Origin: RGIG3009 sp045578425
GTDB lineage: Bacteria > Bacillota > Clostridia > Oscillospirales > Acutalibacteraceae
NCBI GenBank assembly: GCA_045578425.1
Contig: JAZNKF010000063.1
Span: forward strand, 66,230 to 130,229
Direction: 5' to 3'
Length of the DNA: 64,000 nt
The position numbers and the translations under genes were made by a program. Below are positions 8,902 through 18,214 of the stretch, piece by piece (the first letter of the stretch is position 1; each line of letters starts with the position of its first letter). The notes under the pieces were generated by a model. The model was given only the letters and a program-made list of their open reading frames with translations, did not search any database and was not told where the DNA came from.

Positions 8902-9537
8902 TTATCTTTTACGTAATTTGTCAAACAGTAACACGCCGACTAATAACAAACCGGCAGCACCGGCGGCAATCGCTATCTCCAACAGTGCCGGGTCCTTGAA
9001 ACGTTCAACAACCGGTTGCACGGTTTCGGCAAAGGTGTAAAACTGCCAGTCTAACCATTCGCCTTCGGCAAGACCTTCCTCAGGACAGGTGTAATCCGCA
9101 CGCAACGAAACCGTCAAAACCGAGGATTGACCGGCCGCTAATTCGCGGTGTAATAGTAGACCTCCGGTGTCGTTGATGGTGCTGTACGGTCCGTCGAACA
9201 GAACAGTATCTCCTTCGGTAACGCGGAGAACCAAATGGTTTAAGTAGCGTAACGAAGTTTCATTTTCATAAGGGAGTTTTACGGTATCGAGTGAGATGGT
9301 GCGTGTGGTTTGTGTGTGATTAACCAGCGTTAAGGTACCTTTGGCGGTATAGGATTCGCCTGCTTTTAAGGCGGGGCGCTCCCAAAACGCAGGCGGGTTT
9401 TGAGCGGAAAGAATCACGGTATCGCCTTGCTCGGTCAATGCAATGGTTTGTGAAGTATTGTTTTGCGCCATTGCCGAAACAGAGAGCAAGAGGACCAAAA
9501 CCAGAACAAGTCCGATGATAATTACTCGGTTTTTCAT
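8902..9537 (-). CDS. Secreted/membrane-anchored protein of unknown function
   Basis: This 211-residue protein has an N-terminal signal peptide (residues 1-24, ending SAMAQ), an extracellular all-beta-looking domain and a C-terminal transmembrane helix (about 186-205) with a basic tail. The extracellular part resembles the protein at 23158-23832: both have a GDT/GES strand start, a run of alternating hydrophobic strands and a closing LDWxF motif before the anchor. The start overlaps the end of the LamG gene by 4 bp (ATGA), indicating coupled translation. Function unknown. Confidence 0.8.
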   Translation of the reverse strand: MKNRVIIIGLVLVLVLLLSVSAMAQNNTSQTIALTEQGDTVILSAQNPPAFWERPALKAGESYTAKGTLTLVNHTQTTRTISLDTVKLPYENETSLRYLNHLVLRVTEGDTVLFDGPYSTINDTGGLLLHRELAAGQSSVLTVSLRADYTCPEEGLAEGEWLDWQFYTFAETVQPVVERFKDPALLEIAIAAGAAGLLLVGVLLFDKLRKR

Positions 9538-10511
9538 AAGTGGTCACTCTCCTCCGGTTTGTTACGACGGGTAAACACAACAGTTAAAACGATGGCTACC
9601 AAAATAAAAGCAGCTAACACGACCACCAAACCTACCGGTAACCCCAAAACACGCAACCCGGTTTGCGGCTCATTGGTAATATTGTCGGGCAAAGTAAGGG
9701 GTACCGTTGCCAATACTTCTTTTGTGGTGGTAGGTGCAGCACCCGATAGCGGATTGGTGTTTTGCGCCAACAAAGCTACTTGCTCGGCAGACAAAGCAGC
9801 ATTATAAACCAACACGTTATCCAGCATCGCGTTCAGCGGTTTTTCACCGTAAAAACCGCCGCCGATGATAAAGTTGCGCAAATCCATTTCGTCTATTGAA
9901 AGGTCAATTGTCTGTTGTAAATAAGCAGTACCATCCACATAAACAGCAACATTGGTATCCGAAAAAGTTACCGCCACATGATGCCATTTGCCGGCGGGGA
10001 AAGCGGTAGTTGTTTCCGGTGAAGCCGGACGGAAAAGTGTTAGCGGATCAATGGTGCGGTCTTGTAATTCCAAACAAATGCCATTGATTCCGTTTTCCTT
10101 ATCTTGCTTGTCGAGCGATAGGGTTAAATACCGATTTTCGTTTTTGTAGACGGTTAATAGTTTATGGTCGTTTTCTTCATCCGCTTCGGTGAAAGGACGG
10201 TTTACCCAAGCGGAAAAAGTGAAAGAGGATAATTCTTTTACTTTGGCGGTTGCCAAACGCAAATATTGATTTTCACCGTTTAATTTTACGGCATCGCCTT
10301 TGATACCGTCGGCAACCCAAGAAAATGTGCTTGGGTCCGTTTTATCAGTACCGGTGTAATAATAAATATAATCGGGTGCTCCTTCGGACTCCGCTACCAG
10401 TGGCATTGCGTAGACGTCCGCTTCTTCTTCCGGCTGAGCCAATACGGGAAATGCCGTCAAAAGACAACAAAGCAACGCTGTAACAGTGGTGCAGGCAACA
10501 CGAAATTTCAT
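9534..10511 (-). CDS. Membrane-anchored LamG/concanavalin-A-like surface protein
   Basis: The 325-residue product has a signal peptide (1-25, ending VLAQ), a LamG-type jelly-roll domain (about 65-255) and a C-terminal transmembrane helix (about 288-312) ending in RRNKPEE. LamG landmarks are FTFSAWVN, LLTVYKNENRYLTLSLD, GKWHHVAVTFSDTNVAVYVDG and LDNVLVYNAALSAEQV. Such domains usually bind carbohydrate or protein ligands at the cell surface; no catalytic motif is seen. It is the middle of a three-gene minus-strand unit. Confidence 0.85.
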   Translation of the reverse strand: MKFRVACTTVTALLCCLLTAFPVLAQPEEEADVYAMPLVAESEGAPDYIYYYTGTDKTDPSTFSWVADGIKGDAVKLNGENQYLRLATAKVKELSSFTFSAWVNRPFTEADEENDHKLLTVYKNENRYLTLSLDKQDKENGINGICLELQDRTIDPLTLFRPASPETTTAFPAGKWHHVAVTFSDTNVAVYVDGTAYLQQTIDLSIDEMDLRNFIIGGGFYGEKPLNAMLDNVLVYNAALSAEQVALLAQNTNPLSGAAPTTTKEVLATVPLTLPDNITNEPQTGLRVLGLPVGLVVVLAAFILVAIVLTVVFTRRNKPEESDHL

Positions 10512-10526
10512 ATAACAAGCTCCTTT

Positions 10527-10832
10527 TCAGCGATAGTACTTGTAATAGGCAACAACGGTGGCACGTTTGCCGGTAACGGTATCTTCACCGGTGATCAGCA
10601 CGCCGTTACGACTCATCAAATCGCCGTATTCGAGTGAAGAGAGGGGACAAGCAAAGGGAACGGTGCCGTTTTGAAAGCGTAATTCCAGTTGTTCACTGTC
10701 AACACAAATACGCCCGTCTTTGCCGATGACCACTTCACTGTTTGTTTCACGACGCACGGCATAAGTAATCAATTTGCCGTCCAAAGCCGCGAACGGTGAC
10801 GGTTGCTCACGACGCTTAAAAAGCCATGCCAT
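10527..10832 (-). CDS. Small protein of unknown function
   Basis: This 101-residue protein has a beta-rich pattern (LITYAVRRETNSEVVIGKDGRICVD...) and ends in YYKYYR. There is no signal peptide despite the surface-protein neighbours, so it is probably cytoplasmic. It is preceded by GAGGAG 9 nt before ATG and by a strong promoter, and leads the unit 10527-8902. I do not recognise a family. Confidence 0.7.
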   Translation of the reverse strand: MAWLFKRREQPSPFAALDGKLITYAVRRETNSEVVIGKDGRICVDSEQLELRFQNGTVPFACPLSSLEYGDLMSRNGVLITGEDTVTGKRATVVAYYKYYR

Positions 10833-10864
10833 ATACCGTTTCTCCTCACTTTTTATAATACTAT

Positions 10865-10893
10865 ATTTTACTCTTTTTAGGATGTGCTGTCAA
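10865..10893 (-). promoter_or_regulatory. Sigma-A promoter for the LamG unit
   Basis: -35 TTGACA, 17 bp, -10 TAAAAT on the minus strand, about 35 bp upstream of the first start codon. Confidence 0.8.
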
Positions 10894-10923
10894 CAAGATA
10901 CAAAAAAATTCATATTTTAATAC

Positions 10924-10951
10924 TTGTTATTCCGATGGCTCGTGTTATAAT
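10924..10951 (+). promoter_or_regulatory. Sigma-A promoter for the LtaS-like gene
   Basis: -35 TTGTTA, 16 bp, -10 TATAAT; divergent from the LamG unit promoter. Confidence 0.7.
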
Positions 10952-11004
10952 GATATAGAAGCGTTGACGAGTTACGAATCAATTTACATAAAAGCGGAGT
11001 AATT

Positions 11005-12852
11005 ATGAAAAAACGGTTTTCTAAAACGGCGGTCTGGCTGTGCCTGCTTTTGCCGTTTGCAGCAGTGCTTTTTAAGCAATTTTTATTACAAGGATATATT
11101 GTGGGAGACAATGCCTATCAACTGCAATTATGGCAAGGGATTGTTCGCTCGCTGCCCTATCTTCCGTTGCAACTCGCACCGATAGCGTTGGTGTTTTGTT
11201 TTGGTTTTTTATTTCGCGGGAGGGGAAGATATCTCTATGGTGTGATAGTGAATGCCGTTTGCACCGTTATTGCCGTTATTGACCTTGTGTATTTTCGCGC
11301 CTATAATGTACTTCCTGCGGTAATCATGTTACCGCTTGCCGGTTCACAGGGCGGGTCTAGTACGATTCTGCAAACGCTTCCCACGTTGTTTGCTTGGTCG
11401 GATTTGCTGTTTTTGGCGGACTTTGCTGTTTGGGGCGTGTTGTTTTATCATGTTTCCCGTCGCGGATGGCATCGGGAACATAATCCCAAACATCGTCCGT
11501 ATCTTACGGCTGTAACAGCCGCTGTTTGTGCTTTCGTATTGGCTTTTGTTCCGTTATTAAGTTGTTTTTCTTGGGATAACGGATTATATCGTCGTTTGTA
11601 TGTGACATCGGATACGGTGCAAAAATCGTTGTATTTTTCGTTCCTTGGTTTTCACGGGGAAGACTTTGCACAAACGGCTTCGGGCAATGTGACAACAGCG
11701 GTTATGTCCGAACAAGATGAACTGATGCGTAACGCCTATTTTGATTGGAAACTGCAAGATAATAAAGACAGTGCTTTTTTCGGGCAATCTACGGATAAAA
11801 ACGTACTAATTATCCAAGTGGAATCGTTGGAAAATTTCGTGATTGGACAATCCATAAACGGGCAGGAAATCACACCGAACCTGAATCGATTGGCAAGCGG
11901 CGGGTATTACTTTTCCAACATTTATGAACAAGTCAAATGCGGCAACAGTTCGGACTGCGATTTTATGATAATGACAGCATTGTTGCCACCGAACAAAAGT
12001 TATGTTTTCGGTTCCTATACCGAAAACTCATATCTTACTTTGCCGCGGCTGCTTAAACAACACGGCGGTTATCACTCCACATATTATCACGGTGCAACCG
12101 ACAGTATTTGGAATTATCAAGACATGCTCAGCGGAACGCTGGGTGTGGATTCTGTTCATATGGATTACGAGCAAGACCATTTGCTTAACGGTTATTTGTC
12201 GGACGAAAGTTTTGTGCGGCAAACGTTCGAAAAACTGGACGCGCAGCCATTATCATCCCCGTTTTATGCGCACGTAGTGACTTGTTCGTCACATATTCCG
12301 TTTATGACACCGCAGAAGTTGTCTCTTGCGAATGAGTTAGCCGAGCATCCTATGGGCCGATATTTACAGGCCATGCATTATGTGGATGAACAAATCGGCA
12401 AACTGCTCGCCGGTATGGAACAACGTGGTTTGCTTACCAACACATTAATTATGGTAGTTGGTGACCACGGCGGTATCCATAAGTATTATCCGCATTACGT
12501 CAGCGGACTTGACGAAGAAGTTTGCGAAGATTGGTTTTTGCAAGACGAAAAATACACATTGCCTCTCATTTTTTACGATACCGATATCGAAAACCCGCAA
12601 CATTTTTCGGTGATTGGCGGTCAAATTGATGTTTTGCCGAGTTTGTTGTATCTTTTAGGTCTGCCGCCCGAACAGTACGAAACGACCTTGCTGGGCAGAA
12701 ATTTGTTTGCGACGACCCGCAGTTTTTGTATTCAAGATGACGGAAACTTATATGGCACGTTAAGTGAAAAAGATTACGAAATTGCCAAAACCGTCTATTA
12801 TTTATCGGATATGCTGATTCGCAGTGATACAGCTGCCGGTAGGGAGGAGTAA
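11005..12852 (+). CDS. LtaS-like phosphoglycerol transferase (sulfatase fold)
   Basis: The 615-residue protein has about five N-terminal membrane helices (10-186) and an extracellular sulfatase-fold domain (about 260-600), the layout of lipoteichoic acid synthase. Metal and active-site landmarks are E273 (QVESLENF), H430 (SSHIPF) and D487-H488 (GDHGG). The nucleophile motif, GKTSD in Staphylococcus LtaS, reads GNSSD here (313-317), putting Ser315 where Thr is usual. It probably transfers glycerol-phosphate to a lipid or glycan. Its GTG-started partner gene, a lipid kinase, follows two bases after the stop and fits recycling of the diacylglycerol by-product. Confidence 0.87.
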   Translation: MKKRFSKTAVWLCLLLPFAAVLFKQFLLQGYIVGDNAYQLQLWQGIVRSLPYLPLQLAPIALVFCFGFLFRGRGRYLYGVIVNAVCTVIAVIDLVYFRAYNVLPAVIMLPLAGSQGGSSTILQTLPTLFAWSDLLFLADFAVWGVLFYHVSRRGWHREHNPKHRPYLTAVTAAVCAFVLAFVPLLSCFSWDNGLYRRLYVTSDTVQKSLYFSFLGFHGEDFAQTASGNVTTAVMSEQDELMRNAYFDWKLQDNKDSAFFGQSTDKNVLIIQVESLENFVIGQSINGQEITPNLNRLASGGYYFSNIYEQVKCGNSSDCDFMIMTALLPPNKSYVFGSYTENSYLTLPRLLKQHGGYHSTYYHGATDSIWNYQDMLSGTLGVDSVHMDYEQDHLLNGYLSDESFVRQTFEKLDAQPLSSPFYAHVVTCSSHIPFMTPQKLSLANELAEHPMGRYLQAMHYVDEQIGKLLAGMEQRGLLTNTLIMVVGDHGGIHKYYPHYVSGLDEEVCEDWFLQDEKYTLPLIFYDTDIENPQHFSVIGGQIDVLPSLLYLLGLPPEQYETTLLGRNLFATTRSFCIQDDGNLYGTLSEKDYEIAKTVYYLSDMLIRSDTAAGREE

Positions 12853-12854
12853 AT

Positions 12855-13745
12855 GTGAAATCATCTCGCGCATTGTTGATTGTGAATCCCGTGGCAGGTA
12901 AAACCAAGGGCAAGTCTGCTTTATTCACCTTGGTAAACGGATTATGCCGAGAGGGGTATCAAACAACGGTTTATACCACCTCCGCCCGCGGCGAGGCACG
13001 TGATGTTGCAAAGAACCTGGCCAAAGAACACGATTTGGTGGTGTGCTGCGGCGGCGACGGGACACTCAATGAAGTTATCAACGGTTTGCTCCTATGTGGA
13101 AAGAAAATACCGCTGGGTTATATTCCGGCAGGAAGTACCAATGATTTTGCCAACACGCTGCGCTTAAAAACACAACCAGCCGCTGCTTTGCGTGCGATAA
13201 TCGAAGGTCAGGACAAATCGCTTGACGTGGGTTTGTTCAATAATTTGCGCCATTTTGCTTACATTGCTTCTTTTGGCGCGTTTACGGCTGCTTCGTACAA
13301 AGCGCCGCAAACCACCAAAAATGCATTGGGGCATTTGGCCTATATTCTGGAAGGCTCCAAAGAATTATTTTCGCTGCAAGCCTATCCGCTTACCGTGAAA
13401 ACCGAAACGGCAGAGTATCATGGTGACTATGTGTTTGGTGCGGTGTGTAATTCTACTTCGGTAGCAGGGCTTGTTAAACTTCATGCCGATATGGTGGATA
13501 TGACAGACGGATTGTTTGAAGTCATACTGGTGCGCCGTCCCAAAAATGCGGCAGACCTTGCCAAAATCATCACATCACTTAATACCGGTGTGTTTGATGC
13601 CGAAATGTTTGATTTTTTCAAAACACCAAAAGTAACGTTCCACATGTCTAAACCGTTACCTTGGTCATTGGACGGCGAATTTGCCGAGGGTGACCAAACG
13701 GTAACGATAGAAAATATCCCGCAATCTATTATTATACGTCATTAA
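12855..13745 (+). CDS. Diacylglycerol/lipid kinase (DagK/YegS family)
   Basis: This 296-residue cytosolic kinase has NPVAGKTKGK at the N-terminus, the nucleotide-binding GGDGTLNEVINGL (66-78) and the downstream PAGSTNDFANTL motif. LTA synthesis releases diacylglycerol, which DgkB-type enzymes phosphorylate for reuse; the gene position directly after the LtaS-like gene supports that role. The GTG at 12855 is used: the ATG two bases earlier is immediately followed by a stop. AGGGAGGAG precedes it. Confidence 0.92.
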   Translation: MKSSRALLIVNPVAGKTKGKSALFTLVNGLCREGYQTTVYTTSARGEARDVAKNLAKEHDLVVCCGGDGTLNEVINGLLLCGKKIPLGYIPAGSTNDFANTLRLKTQPAAALRAIIEGQDKSLDVGLFNNLRHFAYIASFGAFTAASYKAPQTTKNALGHLAYILEGSKELFSLQAYPLTVKTETAEYHGDYVFGAVCNSTSVAGLVKLHADMVDMTDGLFEVILVRRPKNAADLAKIITSLNTGVFDAEMFDFFKTPKVTFHMSKPLPWSLDGEFAEGDQTVTIENIPQSIIIRH

Positions 13746-13766
13746 AAAGAAGGGTAGGAAAAATTT

Positions 13767-14564
13767 ATGGCTTGTTGTAAAAAAGCAAAATCTTGCGCAA
13801 AACCTGTTGTTGTGTTGACCGATGCACAAAAACCGTTTCCCCGTGTATGCGCACATCGCGGTTTCAAAAGCGTTGCTCCTGATAACAGCTTTCCGGCATT
13901 TGCCACAGCGGTTTCGCTTGGTTCTGATGAAATTGAATTTGGTTTGTGGTATACTGCCGACAACGTCGTCACTTGTCTTGCCGAGCCGGATATCAGCCTT
14001 ATCAGTAACGGCACCGGCATGGTTTGGGATTTGACGTTTGATGATTTGCAAAAGTATGACTTTGGCTCGGTTTTCAGCAAAGAATATGCAGGCTTAACAC
14101 CCATGACGTTTGAAGCGATTTTGCAGCAATTTGCCCGCCGTGTCATCATGAACATTTTTATCGGTGTTGCCGGTGAAGTGGGTGACCGCGAAAAAGCAAT
14201 GCTCAAAAACATTATCGATTTGATTGATTGTTACGATTGCCGCGATTTTGTGTACTTAACTTCGGCAAGTGCTGATTTGTTAAAACTGGCTCGTTCTTTG
14301 GATAAGAACATTTCGCTTTGCTTCTGCCAAACCGACGATACCCCGTGCGATGCGGTGCAAGTGGCAGTGGATTGCGACTGTAAACGGGTGCAATTCTCCA
14401 CCGTGTATGCCACTGCCGAACGTGTCGAATCGGCGCACAAAGCGGATTTAAAATGTGGTATCTATTGCACCAATACCCCTGCCGAGGCAAAGGATGCGTT
14501 AGCACTGGGGGCCGACACCCTGCTTACCGACGATTATTATCAAATTGCCCGCGCAGTAAAATAA
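13767..14564 (+). CDS. Glycerophosphodiester phosphodiesterase-fold protein, probably inactive
   Basis: The 265-residue protein aligns with GDPD enzymes from AHRG (29-32) through NGTGMVWDLTFDDL (81-94) and the C-terminal GADTLLTDDY. However, the catalytic set is largely missing. The metal-binding ExD motif is EFG (57-59), the second catalytic His-Asp is Ala-Glu (72-73), and the later metal ligand Glu of NIEIK is Phe131. Only the first His (H30) remains. A Cys-rich start (MACCKKAKSC) is also unusual. It is third in the LtaS-kinase unit and probably has a binding or regulatory role. Confidence 0.82.
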   Translation: MACCKKAKSCAKPVVVLTDAQKPFPRVCAHRGFKSVAPDNSFPAFATAVSLGSDEIEFGLWYTADNVVTCLAEPDISLISNGTGMVWDLTFDDLQKYDFGSVFSKEYAGLTPMTFEAILQQFARRVIMNIFIGVAGEVGDREKAMLKNIIDLIDCYDCRDFVYLTSASADLLKLARSLDKNISLCFCQTDDTPCDAVQVAVDCDCKRVQFSTVYATAERVESAHKADLKCGIYCTNTPAEAKDALALGADTLLTDDYYQIARAVK

Positions 14565-14580
14565 TCATATCAAACCATAA

Positions 14581-14614
14581 AACAAGCGCCTGACCATTTG
14601 GTCAGGCGCTTGTT
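14581..14614. terminator. Bidirectional terminator between the GDPD-like gene and hydrogenase operon
   Basis: A perfect stem of about 15 bp (AACAAGCGCCTGACC / GGTCAGGCGCTTGTT) with an ATTT loop sits between two convergent stop codons. Confidence 0.85.
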
Positions 14615-14625
14615 CGTTAAGTTAC

Positions 14626-16371
14626 TTATTTGAATTTCTTGCGAGCAACATAAGTGGTGTGTAAGCAATGATGTGCTTTGTGACCACCGATACCGTCGTC
14701 AAAGAATTCTTCGTACAACTTTTTGATAATGGGGGATTCGTGCGATTTGCGCAACGTCATGGCTTCGTCTTGTGCATACAAGGCTTTGGCACGCAACGTT
14801 TTCAAATCGGTGAAGCTGCGCACAGAAGCGGGTTGAATGGGTTGACCGCCGCCGTTGACACAACCGCCGGGGCAACACATGATCTCAACAAAATCCCAAG
14901 GAGCGTTGCCGCTGCGAATGGTATCCATGATATAGTTTGCACTGGCAATACCGCTGGCAACAGCCACGCGAACTGTCATACCGGCAATGTTGTAGGTAGC
15001 TTCTTTAAGACCGTCGGTGCCACGCACTTCGTGGAATTCCACTTCTTTGTTGTCTTTACCGGTCAACCAGTCGTTAGCGGTACGCAATGCCGCTTCCATA
15101 ACACCACCGGTTGCACCGAAGATAACGGCAGCACCGGTATCTTCGCCAAGAGGCATATCAAATTCTTCATCCGGCAAAGCGGTGAATTTGATACCGGCTC
15201 TTTCGATCATGCGAGCCAACTCACGAGTGGTGATGGCAATGTCGATATCGGGCACACCGGCAGCGTTTTGATCGTCACGAGCAGCCTCGAATTTCTTTGC
15301 GGTACAAGGCATAACCGAAACGTTCACGATATCTTTGGCATCAATACCCATTTTTTGAGCGTAGTAGGTTTTGATGACAGCGCCGGTCATTTGTTGGGGA
15401 GATTTGCAAGAAGACAAGTGGCCGAGCAAATCGGGGTAGTAGTATTCTGCAAATTTTACCCAACCGGGTGAACAAGAAGTAATCATGGGCAACGTGCCGC
15501 CGTTTTTCACACGGCCGACAAATTCGTTGGCTTCTTCGACGATGGTAAGGTCGGCACCAAAGTTGGTGTCAAACACTTTTTCAAAGCCTAAACGACGTAA
15601 CGCGGCAACCATTTTTCCTTCGACGTTGGTGCCGATCGGCATACCAAACGCTTCGCCCAACGTAGCACGAATGGAAGGGGCAGTGCTGACGATAACATGT
15701 TTGGAAGAATCTGCCAAAGCTTCCCAAACGGCTTCGGTGTTGTCTTTGTCGGTTAAAGCACCGGTGGGACAAGCCACGACACATTGACCGCAGGAAACGC
15801 AAGGAACATCGGAAAGCGGTTTTTCGAACGCGCAAGCAATGTGAGTGTCAATACCACGGTCGTTTGCACCGATAACCGAAACAAACTGTTGTTGGCAAGC
15901 AGCAACACAACGACGGCACAACACACATTTGTTATTGTCGCGCACCAAATGAGCGGTGGAGGTGTCCAATTCGTATTGCGGACGGGCACCGTCGAATTTA
16001 CCGCTGTCTTCCACACCGTAGTCCTTGCAAAGTTTTTGCAATTCGCAATCGGTGGAACGAGAACAAGATAAGCAGCGTTTGTCGTGCGTGGAAAGAATCA
16101 ATTCCAACGTGGTTTTACGCGCTTTTTGAACGCGGGCAGTGTTGGTTTGTACTTCCATGCCTTCGGCAACGGGATACACACAAGCCGTTACCAATCCGCG
16201 AGCACCGGTAGCTTCTACCATACACATACGGCAAGCACCGATTTCGTTCAAATCTTTCAAATAGCACAGGGTGGGAATTTCCACACCGGCTTCACGGGCG
16301 GCCTCCAGAATGGTGGAACCCTTGGGAACACTCACGGCAATGCCGTTAATTTTTACATTTACCATATCCAT
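14626..16371 (-). CDS. hndD: [FeFe] hydrogenase catalytic subunit (HndD/HydA type)
   Basis: This 581-residue protein has an N-terminal [2Fe-2S] ferredoxin domain (1-80; CYLKDLNEIGACRMC), a His/Cys 4Fe-4S site (HDKRCLSCSRSTDC near 96-109), two [4Fe-4S] clusters (CVLCRRCVAAC and CVSCGQCVVACP) and the H-cluster motifs TSCSPGW (298-304), MPCTAKK (354-360) and MCCPGGCVNGGGQP (498-511). It reduces protons or oxidises H2, with electrons from the HndA-C partners. The ATG at 16371 is favoured: AAAGGAG lies 10 nt upstream, whereas a GTG at 16380 almost touches it. Confidence 0.97.
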   Translation of the reverse strand: MDMVNVKINGIAVSVPKGSTILEAAREAGVEIPTLCYLKDLNEIGACRMCMVEATGARGLVTACVYPVAEGMEVQTNTARVQKARKTTLELILSTHDKRCLSCSRSTDCELQKLCKDYGVEDSGKFDGARPQYELDTSTAHLVRDNNKCVLCRRCVAACQQQFVSVIGANDRGIDTHIACAFEKPLSDVPCVSCGQCVVACPTGALTDKDNTEAVWEALADSSKHVIVSTAPSIRATLGEAFGMPIGTNVEGKMVAALRRLGFEKVFDTNFGADLTIVEEANEFVGRVKNGGTLPMITSCSPGWVKFAEYYYPDLLGHLSSCKSPQQMTGAVIKTYYAQKMGIDAKDIVNVSVMPCTAKKFEAARDDQNAAGVPDIDIAITTRELARMIERAGIKFTALPDEEFDMPLGEDTGAAVIFGATGGVMEAALRTANDWLTGKDNKEVEFHEVRGTDGLKEATYNIAGMTVRVAVASGIASANYIMDTIRSGNAPWDFVEIMCCPGGCVNGGGQPIQPASVRSFTDLKTLRAKALYAQDEAMTLRKSHESPIIKKLYEEFFDDGIGGHKAHHCLHTTYVARKKFK

Positions 16372-16389
16372 GACAGGCACACTCCTTTC

Positions 16390-18198
16390 TTAACCTTTGC
16401 TGATAGCTTTGAACTTACAATTACCCATACACACACCGCATTTCACGCATTTTTCAGCGTCGATGGTGTAAGAGGGGAGTTTGTGGTTCGGAGCAATATA
16501 ATCGGTCTTGGTGATAGCATTAACCGGGCAGTTTTTAGCGCACAAGCCGCAACCGATACACTTATCTTTATCAATGCTGAACGAGAGCAAATCTTTGCAA
16601 ACGCCGGCGGGACATTTTTTATCCACCACGTGAGCAATATACTCTTCGCGGAAGAAACGGAGTGTGGAAAGAACAGGGTTGGGAGCTGTTTGACCCAAGC
16701 CGCACAAAGAGTTTTCTTTGATGTAGTAGCACAATGCTTCCAAATCGTCGATGTCTTCCAACGTACCTTTACCGCTGGTGATTTTTTCGAGTTTTTCTAA
16801 CAAACGTTTGGTACCGACACGGCACGGGGTACATTTACCGCAAGATTCGTCAACCGTGAATTCCAAGAAGAATTTTGCCATGTCTACCATACAGGTGTCT
16901 TCGTCCATGACAATCAAACCACCGGAACCCATCATACAACCGATAGCGGTTAAGTTGTCATAATCCACAGGCGTGTCGATGAGCGAAGCGGGGATACAAC
17001 CGCCGGAAGGACCGCCGGTTTGCGCGGCTTTAAAACTTTTGCCGTTCGGAATGCCGCCGCCGATTTCTTCCACGATTTCACGCAAGGTGGTACCCATGGG
17101 AATTTCCACCAAACCGGTGTGCTTGATTTTACCGCCCAAAGCAAACACTTTGGTACCCTTGGATTTTTCCGTACCCATCGAGGCAAACCATTCGGGACCG
17201 TTTAAGATGATTTGCGGAATGTTGGCAAAGGTTTCCACGTTGTTTTCCACGGTGGGGCAACCGTAAAGACCTTTGACTGCCGGATAGGGAGGACGCGGAC
17301 GCGGCTCACCGCGGTTACCTTCAATCGAGGTCATCAAAGCCGTTTCTTCACCGCACACGAAAGCGCCGGCACCTAAACGAATTTCCAAATCAAAGTCAAA
17401 ACCGCTGCCGAAGATGTCTTTACCCAACAATCCTTGTTCGCGAGCGGCATCAATAGCTAACTGCAAGCGGTTAACGGCAATCGGATATTCCGCACGGACA
17501 TACACGTAACCTTGGGTAGCACCAATAGCGTAACCGGCAATCGCCATGGCTTCAATCAAGCAGTGGGGGTCGCCTTCCAACACGGAACGGTCCATAAAGG
17601 CGCCCGGGTCGCCCTCGTCGGCGTTACAAACCACGTATTTTTGCGGAGCTTTATTGGGAGCGGTCAACGCCCATTTGCGACCGGTGGGGAAACCACCGCC
17701 GCCACGGCCACGCAAGCCGGAATCGGTTACAATTTGGATAACTTGTTCGGGAGTATATTCCGTCAAACATTTAGCCAAGGCTTGATAACCGTCGTTGGCA
17801 ATGTATTCATCCAACGATTCAGGGTCGATAACACCGCAGTTGCGCAAAGCAACGCGCACTTGTTTTTTGTAGAAATCGGTTTCGTTTAACGCTTTGATGC
17901 TGTCGCCTTCTACCGTTTCATCGTACAACAAACGCGTGACGATACGACCTTTGAGCAAATGTTCCGAAACGATTTCCGGAATATCTTCCACCTGCACGCG
18001 GGAATAGAAACAACCTTCCGGATACACAATCATAATCGGGCCGAGTGCGCACAAGCCAAAACAACCGGTGCGTACCACTTGGACTTCCTTTTCCAATCCG
18101 TTGGCGGCAATTTCTTTTTCCAACGTTTCAATAATTTGTTGACTGTTCGAGGAGGTACAACCGGTACCGCCGCAAACCAACACATGAGAACGATACAT
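16390..18198 (-). CDS. hndC: NADH-linked hydrogenase subunit, NuoF-like flavoprotein
   Basis: The 602-residue protein has an N-terminal thioredoxin-like [2Fe-2S] domain (CGGTGCTSS...CFGLCALGP, 1-90), the NuoF core with glycine-rich NADH/FMN motif GRGGGGFPTGRKW and ADEGDPGAFMDR, a 4Fe-4S site SCGKCTPCRVGTKR, and a C-terminal pair of ferredoxin clusters (CIGCGLCAKNC, CVKCGVCMGNC). It would pass electrons between NAD(P)H and the catalytic subunit; in related trimeric enzymes it is the bifurcation centre. Gaps of about 16-18 bp to both neighbours hold clear ribosome sites. Confidence 0.97.
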   Translation of the reverse strand: MYRSHVLVCGGTGCTSSNSQQIIETLEKEIAANGLEKEVQVVRTGCFGLCALGPIMIVYPEGCFYSRVQVEDIPEIVSEHLLKGRIVTRLLYDETVEGDSIKALNETDFYKKQVRVALRNCGVIDPESLDEYIANDGYQALAKCLTEYTPEQVIQIVTDSGLRGRGGGGFPTGRKWALTAPNKAPQKYVVCNADEGDPGAFMDRSVLEGDPHCLIEAMAIAGYAIGATQGYVYVRAEYPIAVNRLQLAIDAAREQGLLGKDIFGSGFDFDLEIRLGAGAFVCGEETALMTSIEGNRGEPRPRPPYPAVKGLYGCPTVENNVETFANIPQIILNGPEWFASMGTEKSKGTKVFALGGKIKHTGLVEIPMGTTLREIVEEIGGGIPNGKSFKAAQTGGPSGGCIPASLIDTPVDYDNLTAIGCMMGSGGLIVMDEDTCMVDMAKFFLEFTVDESCGKCTPCRVGTKRLLEKLEKITSGKGTLEDIDDLEALCYYIKENSLCGLGQTAPNPVLSTLRFFREEYIAHVVDKKCPAGVCKDLLSFSIDKDKCIGCGLCAKNCPVNAITKTDYIAPNHKLPSYTIDAEKCVKCGVCMGNCKFKAISKG

Positions 18199-18214
18199 TC
18201 CTTTTCCTCCTGCC

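Noticed and set aside
14668..15471. A 267-codon plus-strand open frame opposite the hydrogenase gene
   Set aside because: Shadow of hndD, with no start signal.
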